Source: Ww85 sp963745765
Lineage (GTDB): Bacteria > Desulfobacterota > Desulfobulbia > Desulfobulbales > Desulfocapsaceae
Assembly: GCA_963745765.1 (NCBI GenBank)
Contig: CAVUYQ010000015.1
Span: forward strand, 186,001 to 250,000
Direction: 5' to 3'
Length of the DNA stretch: 64,000 nucleotides
Position 1 is the stretch's first letter. Every line of letters starts with the position of its first letter. The translations under genes and the position numbers were made by a program. The notes under the pieces were generated by a model. That model was not told the DNA's origin. It saw only the letters and a program-made list of their open reading frames with translations, and searched no databases. Positions 17,817 to 26,919 of the stretch are shown in pieces.

Positions 17817-19016
17817 CGGAAAATATATCCTTCAGTACACCGGCCGGGGAGTTGGAAGACCGCATCAGCAAACTCCAGCGGACACTAGCCGAGCGGAATA
17901 TTGACGCGGCCTTTATCGTCCAGAAAACGGACCTGTTCTATTACGCCTCAACCTCGCAACAGGGGTGGCTGTATGTCCCCCGGAGTGGTAAACCCCTGCT
18001 CCTGGTATTCAAGGACTACGATCGGGCTAGAACGGAGTCGCCGCTCTCTGAGATAATTTCACTGGCAAGTCCCAAAAAAATTCCGGATCTGCTCGCAGAG
18101 TACGGTTATGCGCAGCCTTCTGTCATTGGCATGGAGCTTGATGTGCTGCCGACCAATCTCTATTTTCAGTACCGGAAAATTTTCAGGCAAACCGAGATCA
18201 TTGATATATCCCGTCGGATTCGCCTGCTCAGGGCTGTCAAGTCGGAATACGAACGTATCCTCATTGGCAGGGCGGCAGCTTTGTCTGACAAGCTTGCCGC
18301 CAAGGTTCCGACAGCTTCTGGAGGAAGGCAGGACCGAAGTGAGGGTGGCCGGAGAACTGGAAGGCTTCGCCAGAAGCCTTGGCCATCAGGGCATTGTCCG
18401 AATGAGGCTGTGGGGCAGTGAGCTGTTTTACGGTCACCTGATGTCCGGATCTTCGGCGGCGGTGTCGAGTTATCTGTCCTCGCCGACCGGCGGTGAAGGA
18501 GTCAGTCCGCTTGTTGCCCAGGGAGCAGGCTTCAAGGAGATACAAAGAGATGAGCCGATTATTGTTGATTATGTGTTTGCCCTGAATGGTTACCTGTCTG
18601 ATCATACCCGCATTTTCTGTATCGGAAAGCTGCCGGATCCGCTCCTGCGGGCCCATGACGCCATGCTTGAAATTCAGGAAGAGGTCAAATCGAGCGCCCG
18701 GCCGGGCGTGAGTTCCGGGGCCCTCTACGATTTGATGCTGAAGAGTGCCCGTGACAAAGGCTGGGAAGAAAATTTCATGGGAACTGGCGAGCGAAAGATA
18801 CGATTTACCGGGCATGGTGTCGGACTTGAACTGGACGAATTCCCGTTTATCGCCAAAGGTCAGGAACTGCCGCTTCAGGAAGGCATGGTCATCGCCCTTG
18901 AACCAAAAGTCATCATACCGGGAACCGGCGTCGTGGGAATAGAAAATACCCATGTGGTGACAACGGAAGGCTTGAAACCGCTGACGAAGTACCCGGATGC
19001 GATAACCTTTCTTTAA
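17813..19016 (+). CDS. M24-family metallopeptidase (Xaa-Pro peptidase-like) with a frameshift
   Basis: The N-terminal creatinase-like domain (LEDRISKLQRTLAERNIDAA, VQKTDLFYYASTSQQGWLYV) is in one frame to about 18300; the pita-bread catalytic domain is in the next frame. Catalytic-domain metal ligands are visible: VDYVFALNGYLSDHTRIF (two Asp), FTGHGVGLELDEFP (His), ALEPKVI (Glu) and IENTHVV (Glu). Joining the frames near GGTTCCGACAGC (about 18300-18312) gives a normal protein of about 400 residues. Conservation across the break is intact, so the shift is recent or a sequencing indel. The family cleaves Xaa-Pro or is a proline-dipeptidase homologue; its presence within a fatty-acid cluster is unexplained. 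Confidence 0.75.
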
Positions 19017-19262
19017 AAAAAGGGCTGGAGCAGCCTGATCGAGTGGATAGGAAGGGCGATCATGTACGATGCTATATCAAGGGCCAGTGAAATAGGTCTA
19101 TTTCATCCGGGCAATAGATAAACGAATTGAGACGGGATACATCGGCTGTCCGCCTGATGCGTATCCCGCTGACTGTTTCTGTGCCTGGAATTTTTCCATC
19201 ACACCATAACCGCCCGGCAGTCGACAGGCCTGCCGGCTTACATACACCATGAGGAAAGCAGT

Positions 19263-20045
19263 ATGCAGATGAACAACGTCCTATGTGAAATTCAAAACGG
19301 TACCGCAGTTGTAACTATCAGCAGGCCGAAAGCGCTGAATGCACTGGATCGCGAAACACTTGAAGAACTGCTCACCTGCTTTCAGGAACTGGAAAGGGAT
19401 GCTGATCTGGTGGCAGTCATTTTGACCGGTGCGGGCGAAAAGGCCTTCGTTGCCGGTGCCGACATTTCCTTCATGCAGCAGCTGAACGCTCTTGAGGGAC
19501 GGGATTTTGGCAAACTAGGCCAGGCAGTGATGAACAGGGTCGAAGGTTTTACCCGGCCGGTAATTGCAGCGGTTAACGGCTTTGCCCTGGGAGGCGGATG
19601 CGAGCTGGCGATGGCTTGTGATTTCCGTATTGCCAGCGAGAATGCCCGTTTTGGCCAGCCGGAAGTAAACCTTGGCGTCATTCCAGGGTTTGGCGGAACC
19701 CAGCGTCTGCCACGGCTGGTAGGCAGGGGACAGGCCCTTGAGCTTATCTTTACCGGCGATTATATCGATGCCTCGGAAGCCTTGCGGATCGGCCTGGTAA
19801 ATCGGGTGGTTCCGCTTGAGCAACTGCTGGCCGAATGTTTTGCCGTGACGGAAAAAATAAGCCGGAAGGGCCCGGTGGCCATCCGGCTGTGCAAGGAAGC
19901 GGTCGCCTCCGGTCTTGAAATGGACATTGGCAGTGCCTGCCGGTATGAGTCTGATCTTTTCGGGGTATGCTTTGCCAGTGATGACCAGAAAGAGGGGATG
20001 CAGGCCTTCCTCGAAAAACGTATGCCGCAGTTTACCGGCAAGTAA
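19263..20045 (+). CDS. Enoyl-CoA hydratase/isomerase (crotonase family)
   Basis: A 260-residue protein, full length. It has the crotonase CoA-binding and oxyanion-hole motifs: AFVAGADISFMQQL, NGFALGGGCELAMACDFRIA (the Glu in GGCELAMACD is the first catalytic acid position) and FGQPEVNLGVIPGFGG (second catalytic Glu in PEV). It is expected to hydrate trans-2-enoyl-CoA to 3-hydroxyacyl-CoA. Two ATGs, 19263 and 19269, are possible starts; a GAGGAAAG ribosome site precedes them. It is one of two intact genes of the decayed beta-oxidation cluster and is followed by an acyl-CoA dehydrogenase stub. Confidence 0.9.
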   Translation: MQMNNVLCEIQNGTAVVTISRPKALNALDRETLEELLTCFQELERDADLVAVILTGAGEKAFVAGADISFMQQLNALEGRDFGKLGQAVMNRVEGFTRPVIAAVNGFALGGGCELAMACDFRIASENARFGQPEVNLGVIPGFGGTQRLPRLVGRGQALELIFTGDYIDASEALRIGLVNRVVPLEQLLAECFAVTEKISRKGPVAIRLCKEAVASGLEMDIGSACRYESDLFGVCFASDDQKEGMQAFLEKRMPQFTGK

Positions 20046-20073
20046 TCTGCGATCTCCTGCCTGGAGCTCTACC

Positions 20074-20148
20074 GTGAATCTTGACTTGAATAAAGAGCAG
20101 AAGCTTTTCCATGATACTGCCCGTGGATTTGCCCGGGCGAAAAGGTGA
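20074..20148 (+). pseudogene. Acyl-CoA dehydrogenase N-terminal stub
   Basis: A 24-codon frame from GTG at 20074: NLDLNKEQKLFHDTARGFA, the standard start of a short-chain acyl-CoA dehydrogenase, ending AKR then TGA. The remaining ~350 codons are absent. Further fragments of the same kind of gene, in two orientations, are found 8 kb away at 11946-12140, which suggests rearrangement of one original gene (inference). Confidence 0.7.
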
Positions 20149-20284
20149 TTATGCAAGGTGCCCTTATGTCGTTTATCTATACGCCTGATGACTATTTATG
20201 CTATCATTGGGCAAACAACAGCCGATTGCTAAGCTGAAAAAAACAATGATACAGTCCTTATGCCGGACGGGCAGGAGACAGGAT

Positions 20285-22171
20285 ATGCCGACATCACAAT
20301 ACTGGGCAGATAGCTATCTGGAGAAAAGAATCTCGGCAGCTAAAGCCATCAAGTTGATTAAATCCGGGCAGCGGGTTTTTATCGGCTCAGGTTGCGGTGA
20401 GCCGCAGCACCTGGTACAGGCACTGACCGAGCAGGCAAACATCTTCAGTGGTCTTGAGATTGTGCGCCTGCTGGGAAGCGAAACTGCCTCGCTCACCGCC
20501 ATCGCAGACAGAACAAAAGATACCAGCCTCAATATCCGCTCCATTTATCTCGGTTCGGCGAAATCGGAATCCATTGCCCGTCACAAGCGTTTTATCACGC
20601 CGATGAACATGTCCGATGTCCCGGGCCTGTTTGCCAGGCGTAAAATGCCGCTCAATGTTGCCTTGATACAGGTATCGGAACCTGATGATTTCGGCTGGAT
20701 GAGCCTGGGCATTTCCGTTGACGTCACCATGGCTGCGGCCCGCTCTGCTGATCTTGTCATTGCCCAGGTGAACCCCCGCATGCCGCGGGTAATGGGCCAG
20801 AGTTTTATCCATGTGAACTATGTCCACTGGATTGTGGAGTACGAGGAGAGTCTGCTTTCCGTACCGCCGTCGCGCATAGTTTCTGATTCTGCAGCCCTGA
20901 TCGGCAGTCATATTACCCACCTGATTGAAGATGGTTGCACCCTGCAGATCGGTCTTGATGCCGCTTCCCAGGCAACCGTGCAGGGATTGGGCAACAAAAA
21001 TGACCTTGGGATCCATTCGCAATTCCTGACGGATGATATCATGCACCTCTATGCCAGGGGAAATATCACGAACCAGAAAAAGGGATTCAACGACGGCAAG
21101 ATGGTCGCCTCGATGGCCGTCGGCAGTCATGATCTTTACGAATTTCTCAATGACAATCCGGCCATTGATTTTCATCCATCCGATTATGTGAATGACCCGT
21201 TCGTTATTTCACGGAATAACAGAATGGTTTCGATGAATGTCGCCGACTGTATGGACCTGACCGGACAGGTATCAGCCGAAGCTTCTGCCGCCACCCGCTT
21301 TGCCGGCGTTTCCGGCATTCCTGATTTTGTTCGCGGTGCGCGTCGGTCACCGGGAGGAAAATCCATCCTCATGCTCTCCTCGACGAAACAGGGGCCGGAT
21401 GGAAAACCGGTTTCAAGTGTCGTTCCGAGCTTCAACGACACGGCGGTGGTGGTTCCCCGGGGAGATGTGCATTATGTCGTCTCGGAATACGGTGCTGTAA
21501 ACCTGTTCGGCAAAAGCCTGCAGGAGCGCGTTATCGCCATGATTTCCCTTGCTCATCCGGATTTCCGTGAAGAATTGTTCGAATCGGCCAAGGAAAGCGG
21601 CTTGATCGGCAAGGAACGCTCACTCGGTGAAGCGGTTAAGGCCGTCTACCCGGTTCGACTTGAGGAAACGATCACCATTGACGGGCAAGAGGTGATCATA
21701 CGACCGGCAAAGCCGGTTGATGAACGGCGCATTCAGGAGCATTATTATACCCTGCCCAAAGAGGACATCGTCTCCCGCTTTTTCGGACAGAAAACGATTT
21801 TTGCCAGAAGTGATGTGGAGATCCGTTCCCAGGGCGATTATGTAAGCTCGCTTACCCTCCTCGCCGTTGTCGGCGATTTCGGCTTTGGACGGGTTGTGGC
21901 CGTGGCCGAGAGCATGCGCTTGAACACGGTGAGTATGTCTGAGGTGGCTTTTTCTGTCAGCCCCGATTACCAGGGGAAAGGACTGGGCAAGTTGTTCTTG
22001 CGCAAACTCGCCGGTGCTGCGCGTGAAAGCGGTATCGCCGGCCTGATTGCCTATACCTTCCCATCCAACACGGCAATGATCCGATTGTTTAAAACACTGC
22101 CCTATAAAGTGACAAAACAACTGGAGGACGGTGAGCTGGTGCTGAGCTGCCGTTTTGACGAACTGGCCTGA
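20285..22171 (+). CDS. Acetyl-CoA hydrolase/CoA-transferase fused to a GNAT acetyltransferase domain
   Basis: About 628 residues. Residues 1 to ~430 form a family-I CoA-transferase/acetyl-CoA hydrolase domain (4-hydroxybutyrate or acetate CoA-transferase type): GQRVFIGSGCGEPQHLV near the start and VVSEYGAVNLFGKSLQER near residue 395, whose Glu is the expected catalytic residue forming the glutamyl-CoA thioester. Residues ~480-628 form a GNAT domain (SVSPDYQGKGLGKLFLRKL is the acetyl-CoA P-loop). This fusion exists in other proteobacteria, and the role of the GNAT half is unclear. Start at 20285 has AGGAGACAGG upstream; an earlier in-frame codon at 20198 lacks a ribosome site. It completes the beta-oxidation cluster with the crotonase gene. 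Confidence 0.85.
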   Translation: MPTSQYWADSYLEKRISAAKAIKLIKSGQRVFIGSGCGEPQHLVQALTEQANIFSGLEIVRLLGSETASLTAIADRTKDTSLNIRSIYLGSAKSESIARHKRFITPMNMSDVPGLFARRKMPLNVALIQVSEPDDFGWMSLGISVDVTMAAARSADLVIAQVNPRMPRVMGQSFIHVNYVHWIVEYEESLLSVPPSRIVSDSAALIGSHITHLIEDGCTLQIGLDAASQATVQGLGNKNDLGIHSQFLTDDIMHLYARGNITNQKKGFNDGKMVASMAVGSHDLYEFLNDNPAIDFHPSDYVNDPFVISRNNRMVSMNVADCMDLTGQVSAEASAATRFAGVSGIPDFVRGARRSPGGKSILMLSSTKQGPDGKPVSSVVPSFNDTAVVVPRGDVHYVVSEYGAVNLFGKSLQERVIAMISLAHPDFREELFESAKESGLIGKERSLGEAVKAVYPVRLEETITIDGQEVIIRPAKPVDERRIQEHYYTLPKEDIVSRFFGQKTIFARSDVEIRSQGDYVSSLTLLAVVGDFGFGRVVAVAESMRLNTVSMSEVAFSVSPDYQGKGLGKLFLRKLAGAARESGIAGLIAYTFPSNTAMIRLFKTLPYKVTKQLEDGELVLSCRFDELA

Positions 22172-22188
22172 ACGGATACTCTCTAGGG

Positions 22189-22929
22189 TACCTTCAGAAC
22201 TCTTGATCTAGTTCCGAGGCTTTAAGCTGCAATCAACAACATGGTTGGAGTATTTCGCGATGATACTATCTGGACATATTTTTTCGGAGGGTATCCCATT
22301 CATTCCCACAAAGCAGATGGTCGGAAAATGTTCCGACTGGTTACCTCCCAGCTGATAGAATCAGGAGGATGTCGGCAAGTCGATATCATAAAGACTTTTG
22401 GAGTGTAAAAAGCAGTGTCATTCACTACCAGAATCTCCTCAAAAAGAAGGCTCTGCCGCAATTTTTAAAGCTCGGAAAGTTAAATCCGGTGGACGAATCC
22501 TGACCGAAGAAATTCTTGCCAAGGCACAAGCGTTATTCGATGATCATCATACAAGATCTGAGGTTTCGAAGGAATTGCTTGATACAGTAAAGATGATTGG
22601 TTACAGGGTCGAAAAAGCAATGGCGGGCATGCTCTTGGGGGTCTGCAACAGATACTGCGGCTGCCAGACAATTGCTTCAAAATTTATTTGTCAGCGAAGC
22701 TGATATTATCCCCGATACCGAGAACAAAAAGTTACGAGTAAAAGTGCACGCAGGTCCCAGGCCGGCTGTTAATAAATCGCGTCGAGATCTTTTTCAAAAA
22801 CTGAACGAATCGGAAATAGTTTACCCAGGAACTGACTTACAACTGGTTTACGAAATTCTGGGAATTTCGGCGTAAAATTTTAGGTTTGGTGTCACTTGGA
22901 CTTCCCGTAGATCAAGAGTTCTGAAGGTA
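22189..22929. mobile_element. Degenerate insertion sequence with perfect 22-bp terminal inverted repeats
   Basis: The left end TACCTTCAGAACTCTTGATC (22189-22208, plus TA) is exactly matched in inverse orientation at 22908-22929, giving a 741-bp element. Inside, on the plus strand, transposase pieces are readable in two frames. The element lies 18 bases after the CoA-transferase stop codon. It does not contain an intact transposase, so it can only move if helped. Confidence 0.75.
22449..22875 (+). pseudogene. Transposase fragments inside the IS element
   Basis: First frame: KSGGRILTEEILAKAQALFD followed by HHTRSEVSKELLDTV (a helix-turn-helix style N-terminal segment). Second frame: DTENKKLRVKVHAGPRPAVN, then LNESEIVYPGTDLQLVYEIL and a stop at 22875. 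The last block is a common C-terminus of transposases lacking a widely used IS family name. The DDE catalytic core between them is missing. The frame change is around 22650-22690. Confidence 0.6.
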
Positions 22930-23228
22930 TGGATAGCTTATGCCGGTGGTTATCCCTATAGAGGTTTATTTGCTCACATACTGAGAATATAATGAAAATA
23001 CCACTCAGGATATGATCTTGTGAGGTGTCAGTTGTCCGACAGACAGTACAGGTGCGTCCAAAACAGGTGAAATTTCCCTGGAATTAAGAAATGAACTCGG
23101 GAGATCGAAAAAAATATCCAGTGTCACGGTCTGACGGCCAAGCCAGAAGACAAACGTTAAGAACGGGACCAGATTTTATTGGAAATTCAGCCATTTTTTA
23201 GACTGATGAGAAATTCAGGTTAAATTCG

Positions 23229-23825
23229 TCACAGGTTGATCACTTTATCTGCCAATTGCATGGCAGTGACAATATCGAGCATGTTGGTCGTTTCGCCGAC
23301 CCGCTTTTTCTCCAATAGGCTGAAGTGCTCAAGGCAGGTGCCGCAGACCAGGATTTTGAGACCCGCCGTTTCATAAGCCTTCAGGTCTTCGAGCGCCTCC
23401 GCCCCCTCGATGGTGAGTTTAACGCCGTTGTTTACGAATACCAGCCGCCACAGATCATCACCCATTTCCTTCAATGTGCGCAGGAAATTGATCATGAGTT
23501 TCAGGCCGAGCGCGTCGTCGCCGAAGCCAAGCCGGTCTGTGGCGCACATCACCATGATCTTCCCGACATCGCGAGGAAGCTCCGCTGCAGGTTGGAGCTG
23601 CGCGGAAGAGATCGAATCACGTGTTCCAATGACAACGAAGTCGGCACCGACTTGTTCCAGCCCCGTTTGAAACCCCTGGGATTCCAGGAAGCGCTGAACA
23701 TTCTGCTGGGAAGCTGCGTTGTCGGCGACCACCCGGACACTCCTGGGGTTGTCTTCATCTAAGGCAGCCTTGGCCTGAAGCACGGGCGCCGGGCATGCCA
23801 AGCCCCGGGCATCAATTTTTTTCAT
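23229..23825 (-). CDS. yedF: Sulfurtransferase-like selenium metabolism protein YedF
   Basis: A 198-residue protein. The N-terminal TusA-like domain has DARGLACPAPVLQAK, with the CPxP cysteine; the C-terminal DsrE-like domain has MCATDRLGFGDDALGLKLM and LVFVNNGVKL, then KILVCGTCLEHF. This two-domain arrangement is the selenium-associated YedF family, usually next to selD, as here (50 bases from the selD end). Its role is thought to be in selenium or sulfur transfer (family knowledge). It is the last gene of a leftward operon and starts with MKKIDARG. It appears intact while its partner selD is broken. Confidence 0.9.
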   Translation of the reverse strand: MKKIDARGLACPAPVLQAKAALDEDNPRSVRVVADNAASQQNVQRFLESQGFQTGLEQVGADFVVIGTRDSISSAQLQPAAELPRDVGKIMVMCATDRLGFGDDALGLKLMINFLRTLKEMGDDLWRLVFVNNGVKLTIEGAEALEDLKAYETAGLKILVCGTCLEHFSLLEKKRVGETTNMLDIVTAMQLADKVINL

Positions 23826-23874
23826 TTTAACACCTCATGGTTGAACACAATAGATTTTATAAAGGTTCTTGATT

Positions 23875-24720
23875 TCAGATAACCGAAATTCTCTCCTCCT
23901 GGCTGTCGACAATTTCTCCAATTCGGGCTGCATCTGCGACGCCAACGTCTTTCAAGGCTGAGACCAGGACGGTGCAATGAAGGTCACTGACGCTGATCAG
24001 CAGTCCACCGGACGTCTGGGGATCGGACAGCAGATCCTGCATTATGCGTGGGACTGTCTCGGCAAAGGTGATCATCTGCTCGCGAAATTCCCTGTTTTTC
24101 TAGGCACCGGCCGGGCTGAGCCCCATGGTGGCAAATTCCCTGGCTTCGGAGATGACCGGCAGCCGGCCGGAATCAACCATAGCGCTGCAAGCCGCTTACC
24201 AGATCCAAGCTGTAGAACCAATGGTTTCCGCCAAGGTTTACTCCAGCAGAACGGATCGAAGCTCGGTCACATCCGTATGCAGGCGCCTGATATCAAAAGT
24301 CCCCGCCAATAATATCCAGTGCGGGCGCTCCCTGAGCTTGTCCACACCTCCCTGGATGATTTGCCGCAGGATACTCAGATCCATTGTCTTGGCCGGGAAA
24401 GCGACCAGATTCATGGCGGTTTTAGGTGTTCCGCCCATGGCGTAAACATCGCTCAGGGCATTGGCGGCGGCAATCTGGCCGAACCAGTAGGGATCGTCCA
24501 CAATAGGCGTGAAAAAATCCACCGTCTGTATCAGCGCCAGATCATCCGAAATCCGATAGACACCGGCGTCGTCGGCCCGGTCTAAACCGATAATGACGTT
24601 TTCATCAGATGGAAACACTATGCCGCACAATGCCTTGTCCAGGTCCCCCGGAGGCAGTTTGGAGGCTCAGCCCGAGCCCGTTTCCATCTTTGTAAGCTGA
24701 ACTTTTTCGCTATTCTCCAT
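23875..24720 (-). pseudogene. selD: Selenide, water dikinase with in-frame UGA at the active site; gene degraded
   Basis: From ATG at 24720 the frame reads MENSEKVQLTKMETGSG, then TGA at 24667-24669, then ASKLPPGDLDKAL and CGIVFPSDENVIIGLDRADD. In SelD the residue at this UGA is the catalytic Cys or, in many selenoprotein producers, selenocysteine (GSG-U-xxK). The ATP-binding segments DDAGVY and QTVDFFTPIVDDPYWFG, and ANALSDVYAMGG, are intact. After about 24310 the frame breaks, roughly 60 residues are missing, and the end (GRLPVISEAREFA, a TAG in place of the usual Tyr in SPAGAYKNREF, then DLLSDPQTSGGLL) is in other frames. The gene is 846 bases against about 1040 expected. SelD makes selenophosphate from selenide and ATP. 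A second, intact copy elsewhere would be needed if the UGA in 58957-60281 is read as Sec. Confidence 0.8.
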
Positions 24721-25168
24721 CATTGATTTCCTTTTTTGGTTCCACTGCTGCGGCTCGTGATCTCAAACGGGCAGGACAATTCGCTTGCATGGTACACATG
24801 CCTCTCACCACAGAATGGACAGGGATCGCTCAGTTCAACCTTGGCGTCCAGCGTCTTGTTGCCGGACGAATCCTTCATGACTCCCCGGTTTTCTGTGACG
24901 TTAAAATCGGCACTTGCAAATGTCATATTTCGCTTCGGGCAAATGAAAAAATAACCGCAACCCAGATCATATTTGCGGCAGTTTCTGATCCGCTTTTCTC
25001 CATATTTGGTGAAACTGCTGATTGCATCCACATGCTGTTGAGCTACTCCCGAAGCCAGGCGCTCAATTATGTGTTTTGCTTTATTGGCCAGGTTCGTTCC
25101 CGCCTTGCCGTTCTTTTTCAGCGCTTCGATGCGTTTTCAACCTTATTGCTGACGTATATGAATAGCAT
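24720..25168 (-). CDS. Unknown small Cys-containing protein, one frameshift
   Basis: The main frame gives KRIEALKKNGKAGTNLANKA, IIERLASGVAQQHVDAISSF, KYGEKRIRNCRKYDLGCGYF, FICPKRNMTFASADF, then DPCPFCGERHVYHASELSCP near the end. Cys pairs (two single Cys, CPFC and a later Cys) suggest a zinc- or redox-binding protein. An upstream frame from ATG at 25168 reads MLFIYVSNKVEN and joins naturally if one A is added to the AAAA run at about 25133. The stop overlaps the selD start (ATGA). I recognise no named family. Position between selD and C_GCAxxG_C_C suggests a selenium or redox role (inference). Confidence 0.55.
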
Positions 25169-25187
25169 ACCTGGACCGAAGCCTTTT

Positions 25188-25856
25188 CTACCTTTTCAGG
25201 CAAACAATCCGATACAGCCGCGTTATCATGGCACCGAATTTGGTATTCATTTGATGGAGAAATCCATTTTCGGCGCCTCGAATAAGCTCAGGTCTTTGAT
25301 ACAGTATCAACCTTGCAGCCATTTCCGCCGCACCTGCCGTCACCTGTGCACACTGCTGGAAGTGAGCCTGACGATCATGGCGGACATTTCGACAGAGCAC
25401 TCTACAGCAAGTTGCATCGTTGGTGGCTTTAAACGCATCATGAAGTTGCCGGGCATTTTTGCGCATGCGTTGGCGGTGCCGGTAAGGTTGATCGTTTCCG
25501 ACAAACAGGCCGCAGGCCAAAACGGCTCCACTCAAAGCGCCGCAGATACAACCGCTTTCTCCCAACGCCATGCTGAACGGTGCCGACATAGCAACGGCCT
25601 GGGCATCACTCAGGCCGCCGCTAAGGGCATTGTTCAAGGTCACGACAACTGCCTCGGAGCAGAGCAGTTGCCGGGTTTGGTACAGATTTTCTGCTCGCTT
25701 TCTGATCTGTGCAATTAACGCATCCGCCTTGGGATGGTGATAGTTGCACCACTTTGGCATCGCTGTAACCAGTTCTGATTGCCTGCTTTTAAAAGGAAAA
25801 GTCAGCCCATTTATTCGGACAATCTTCTTGTTATGAACATCAACTTCATTTTTCAT
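25188..25856 (-). CDS. C_GCAxxG_C_C family protein
   Basis: A 222-residue protein from MKNEVDVHNKK. The signature CGALSGAVLACGLFVG follows LGESGCI near residue 105, with earlier Cys in RQLLCSEAVVVTL and later CCRVLCRN and QQCAQVTAGAAEMA. This arrangement of scattered conserved Cys with GCAxxG is the C_GCAxxG_C_C family (redox-active or metal-binding; found near thioredoxin-like and selenium genes). Start at 25856 overlaps the end of the transglutaminase-like gene by 11 bases, showing translational coupling. Confidence 0.75.
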   Translation of the reverse strand: MKNEVDVHNKKIVRINGLTFPFKSRQSELVTAMPKWCNYHHPKADALIAQIRKRAENLYQTRQLLCSEAVVVTLNNALSGGLSDAQAVAMSAPFSMALGESGCICGALSGAVLACGLFVGNDQPYRHRQRMRKNARQLHDAFKATNDATCCRVLCRNVRHDRQAHFQQCAQVTAGAAEMAARLILYQRPELIRGAENGFLHQMNTKFGAMITRLYRIVCLKR

Positions 25857-26868
25857 GATAGGTAATGCGGTAAATAAACGTAGCCGGATCATAAAAATCC
25901 ATCGGTTGGCCTCCTACTTCCGCATAAGGGTAGCCGAAGGTATTGAGCGGCGGGCCCTGCTGCGCCGGATTCAAAACGACATCGCGTCCATTGGCGATGA
26001 CAACCCGATAAGGGTCGATGTTTCCCCAGAAATAGTCACGATAGGATTTGGTTTTATCATCCGTTAAGTCGAGCTTTTCGACAAGCATCATCTTACGCAC
26101 ATCCGCAGGGTCCACCGAGACCCAGCCATACCCGGGAAGAAAAAATTCCGCCCAACAGTGCTGCCAGGTGGTAACGTCCTGTTGCGGCTTTTTCCCAAGT
26201 CGGATGCTGAATACCTCCCGGGCAGGCACGCCCGCGGCTCGGGCCAGTGCTATGAAGACCGATGAAATATCGGTGCATTTTCCTCCCGGTTTCTGCAGGA
26301 GCAGGCACACATCACCGGTACCGCAGCCCAAGGTATCAGGATCCCGATACATGTTTTCAACTGTCCAGTCATAAACAGCCTTGGCTTTTTCCAACACCGT
26401 TTTCTTCCCCTTGATAATCGAGTCCGCGAGTTCTTTTACCACGCCGTCCGTTGGTCCAAGCGACGTTGCTTTCAGATACTCTGCATAATCGGCTCGATTC
26501 CAGGCAGGTTCGCGAACAGGAAAGGTACCGCGTTGGATTTCCTGTCGTTCAACCGTAAAGGAAAACGTGAGCTTGCGGCTGACATCGTTTCCAGGCCACT
26601 CGGCATAAAGAATTGGCATGCCATACGCTCGGTCCGTGTACACACCGATAGCGGAATAATCTCCTGCAAATTCTATGTCACTGATGAGTTGGTTCCGGTC
26701 GGAAACAGGGTACGGAAGCCATAGGCGGGCAGTCTGTCCTTGTGCCTGAGATGAGAGTTCCACCTCAATCGTTATTGTGCCTGAATGGGTTTTTGAGTAA
26801 GCAGTAGACCAAGCTCCAAAAGTGCATAGAGCTGTAAAAACAAATAAGATTACTATTCTTCTTACCAT
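25846..26868 (-). CDS. Exported transglutaminase-like protein
   Basis: A 340-residue protein. The first 25 residues (MVRRIVILFVFTALCTFGAW..AYS) form a signal peptide, so it acts outside the cytoplasm. An N-terminal beta-sandwich-like part is followed by the transglutaminase-like fold: catalytic Cys in PGGKCTDISSVFIALARAAG, His in WQHCWAEFFLPGYGW and Asp in VSVDPADVRK. These domains cleave or crosslink peptide bonds through a Cys-His-Asp triad. It sits between the rhodanese and C_GCAxxG_C_C genes in a leftward operon; the C-terminus overlaps the next gene. Confidence 0.85.
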   Translation of the reverse strand: MVRRIVILFVFTALCTFGAWSTAYSKTHSGTITIEVELSSQAQGQTARLWLPYPVSDRNQLISDIEFAGDYSAIGVYTDRAYGMPILYAEWPGNDVSRKLTFSFTVERQEIQRGTFPVREPAWNRADYAEYLKATSLGPTDGVVKELADSIIKGKKTVLEKAKAVYDWTVENMYRDPDTLGCGTGDVCLLLQKPGGKCTDISSVFIALARAAGVPAREVFSIRLGKKPQQDVTTWQHCWAEFFLPGYGWVSVDPADVRKMMLVEKLDLTDDKTKSYRDYFWGNIDPYRVVIANGRDVVLNPAQQGPPLNTFGYPYAEVGGQPMDFYDPATFIYRITYHEK

Positions 26869-26919
26869 TTCATTTCACCTCACCATCGAAAACATAACGG
26901 TTTGCAATCGTATTTTTTA

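Noticed and set aside
20387..21175. 262-codon leftward frame inside the CoA-transferase gene
   Set aside because: Opposite to a gene with catalytic motifs; no similarity to known proteins.
24723..25718. 331-codon rightward open frame
   Set aside because: It lies opposite to the C_GCAxxG_C_C gene and the unknown Cys protein, shows no domain, and the minus-strand genes have clear family motifs; a shadow frame.
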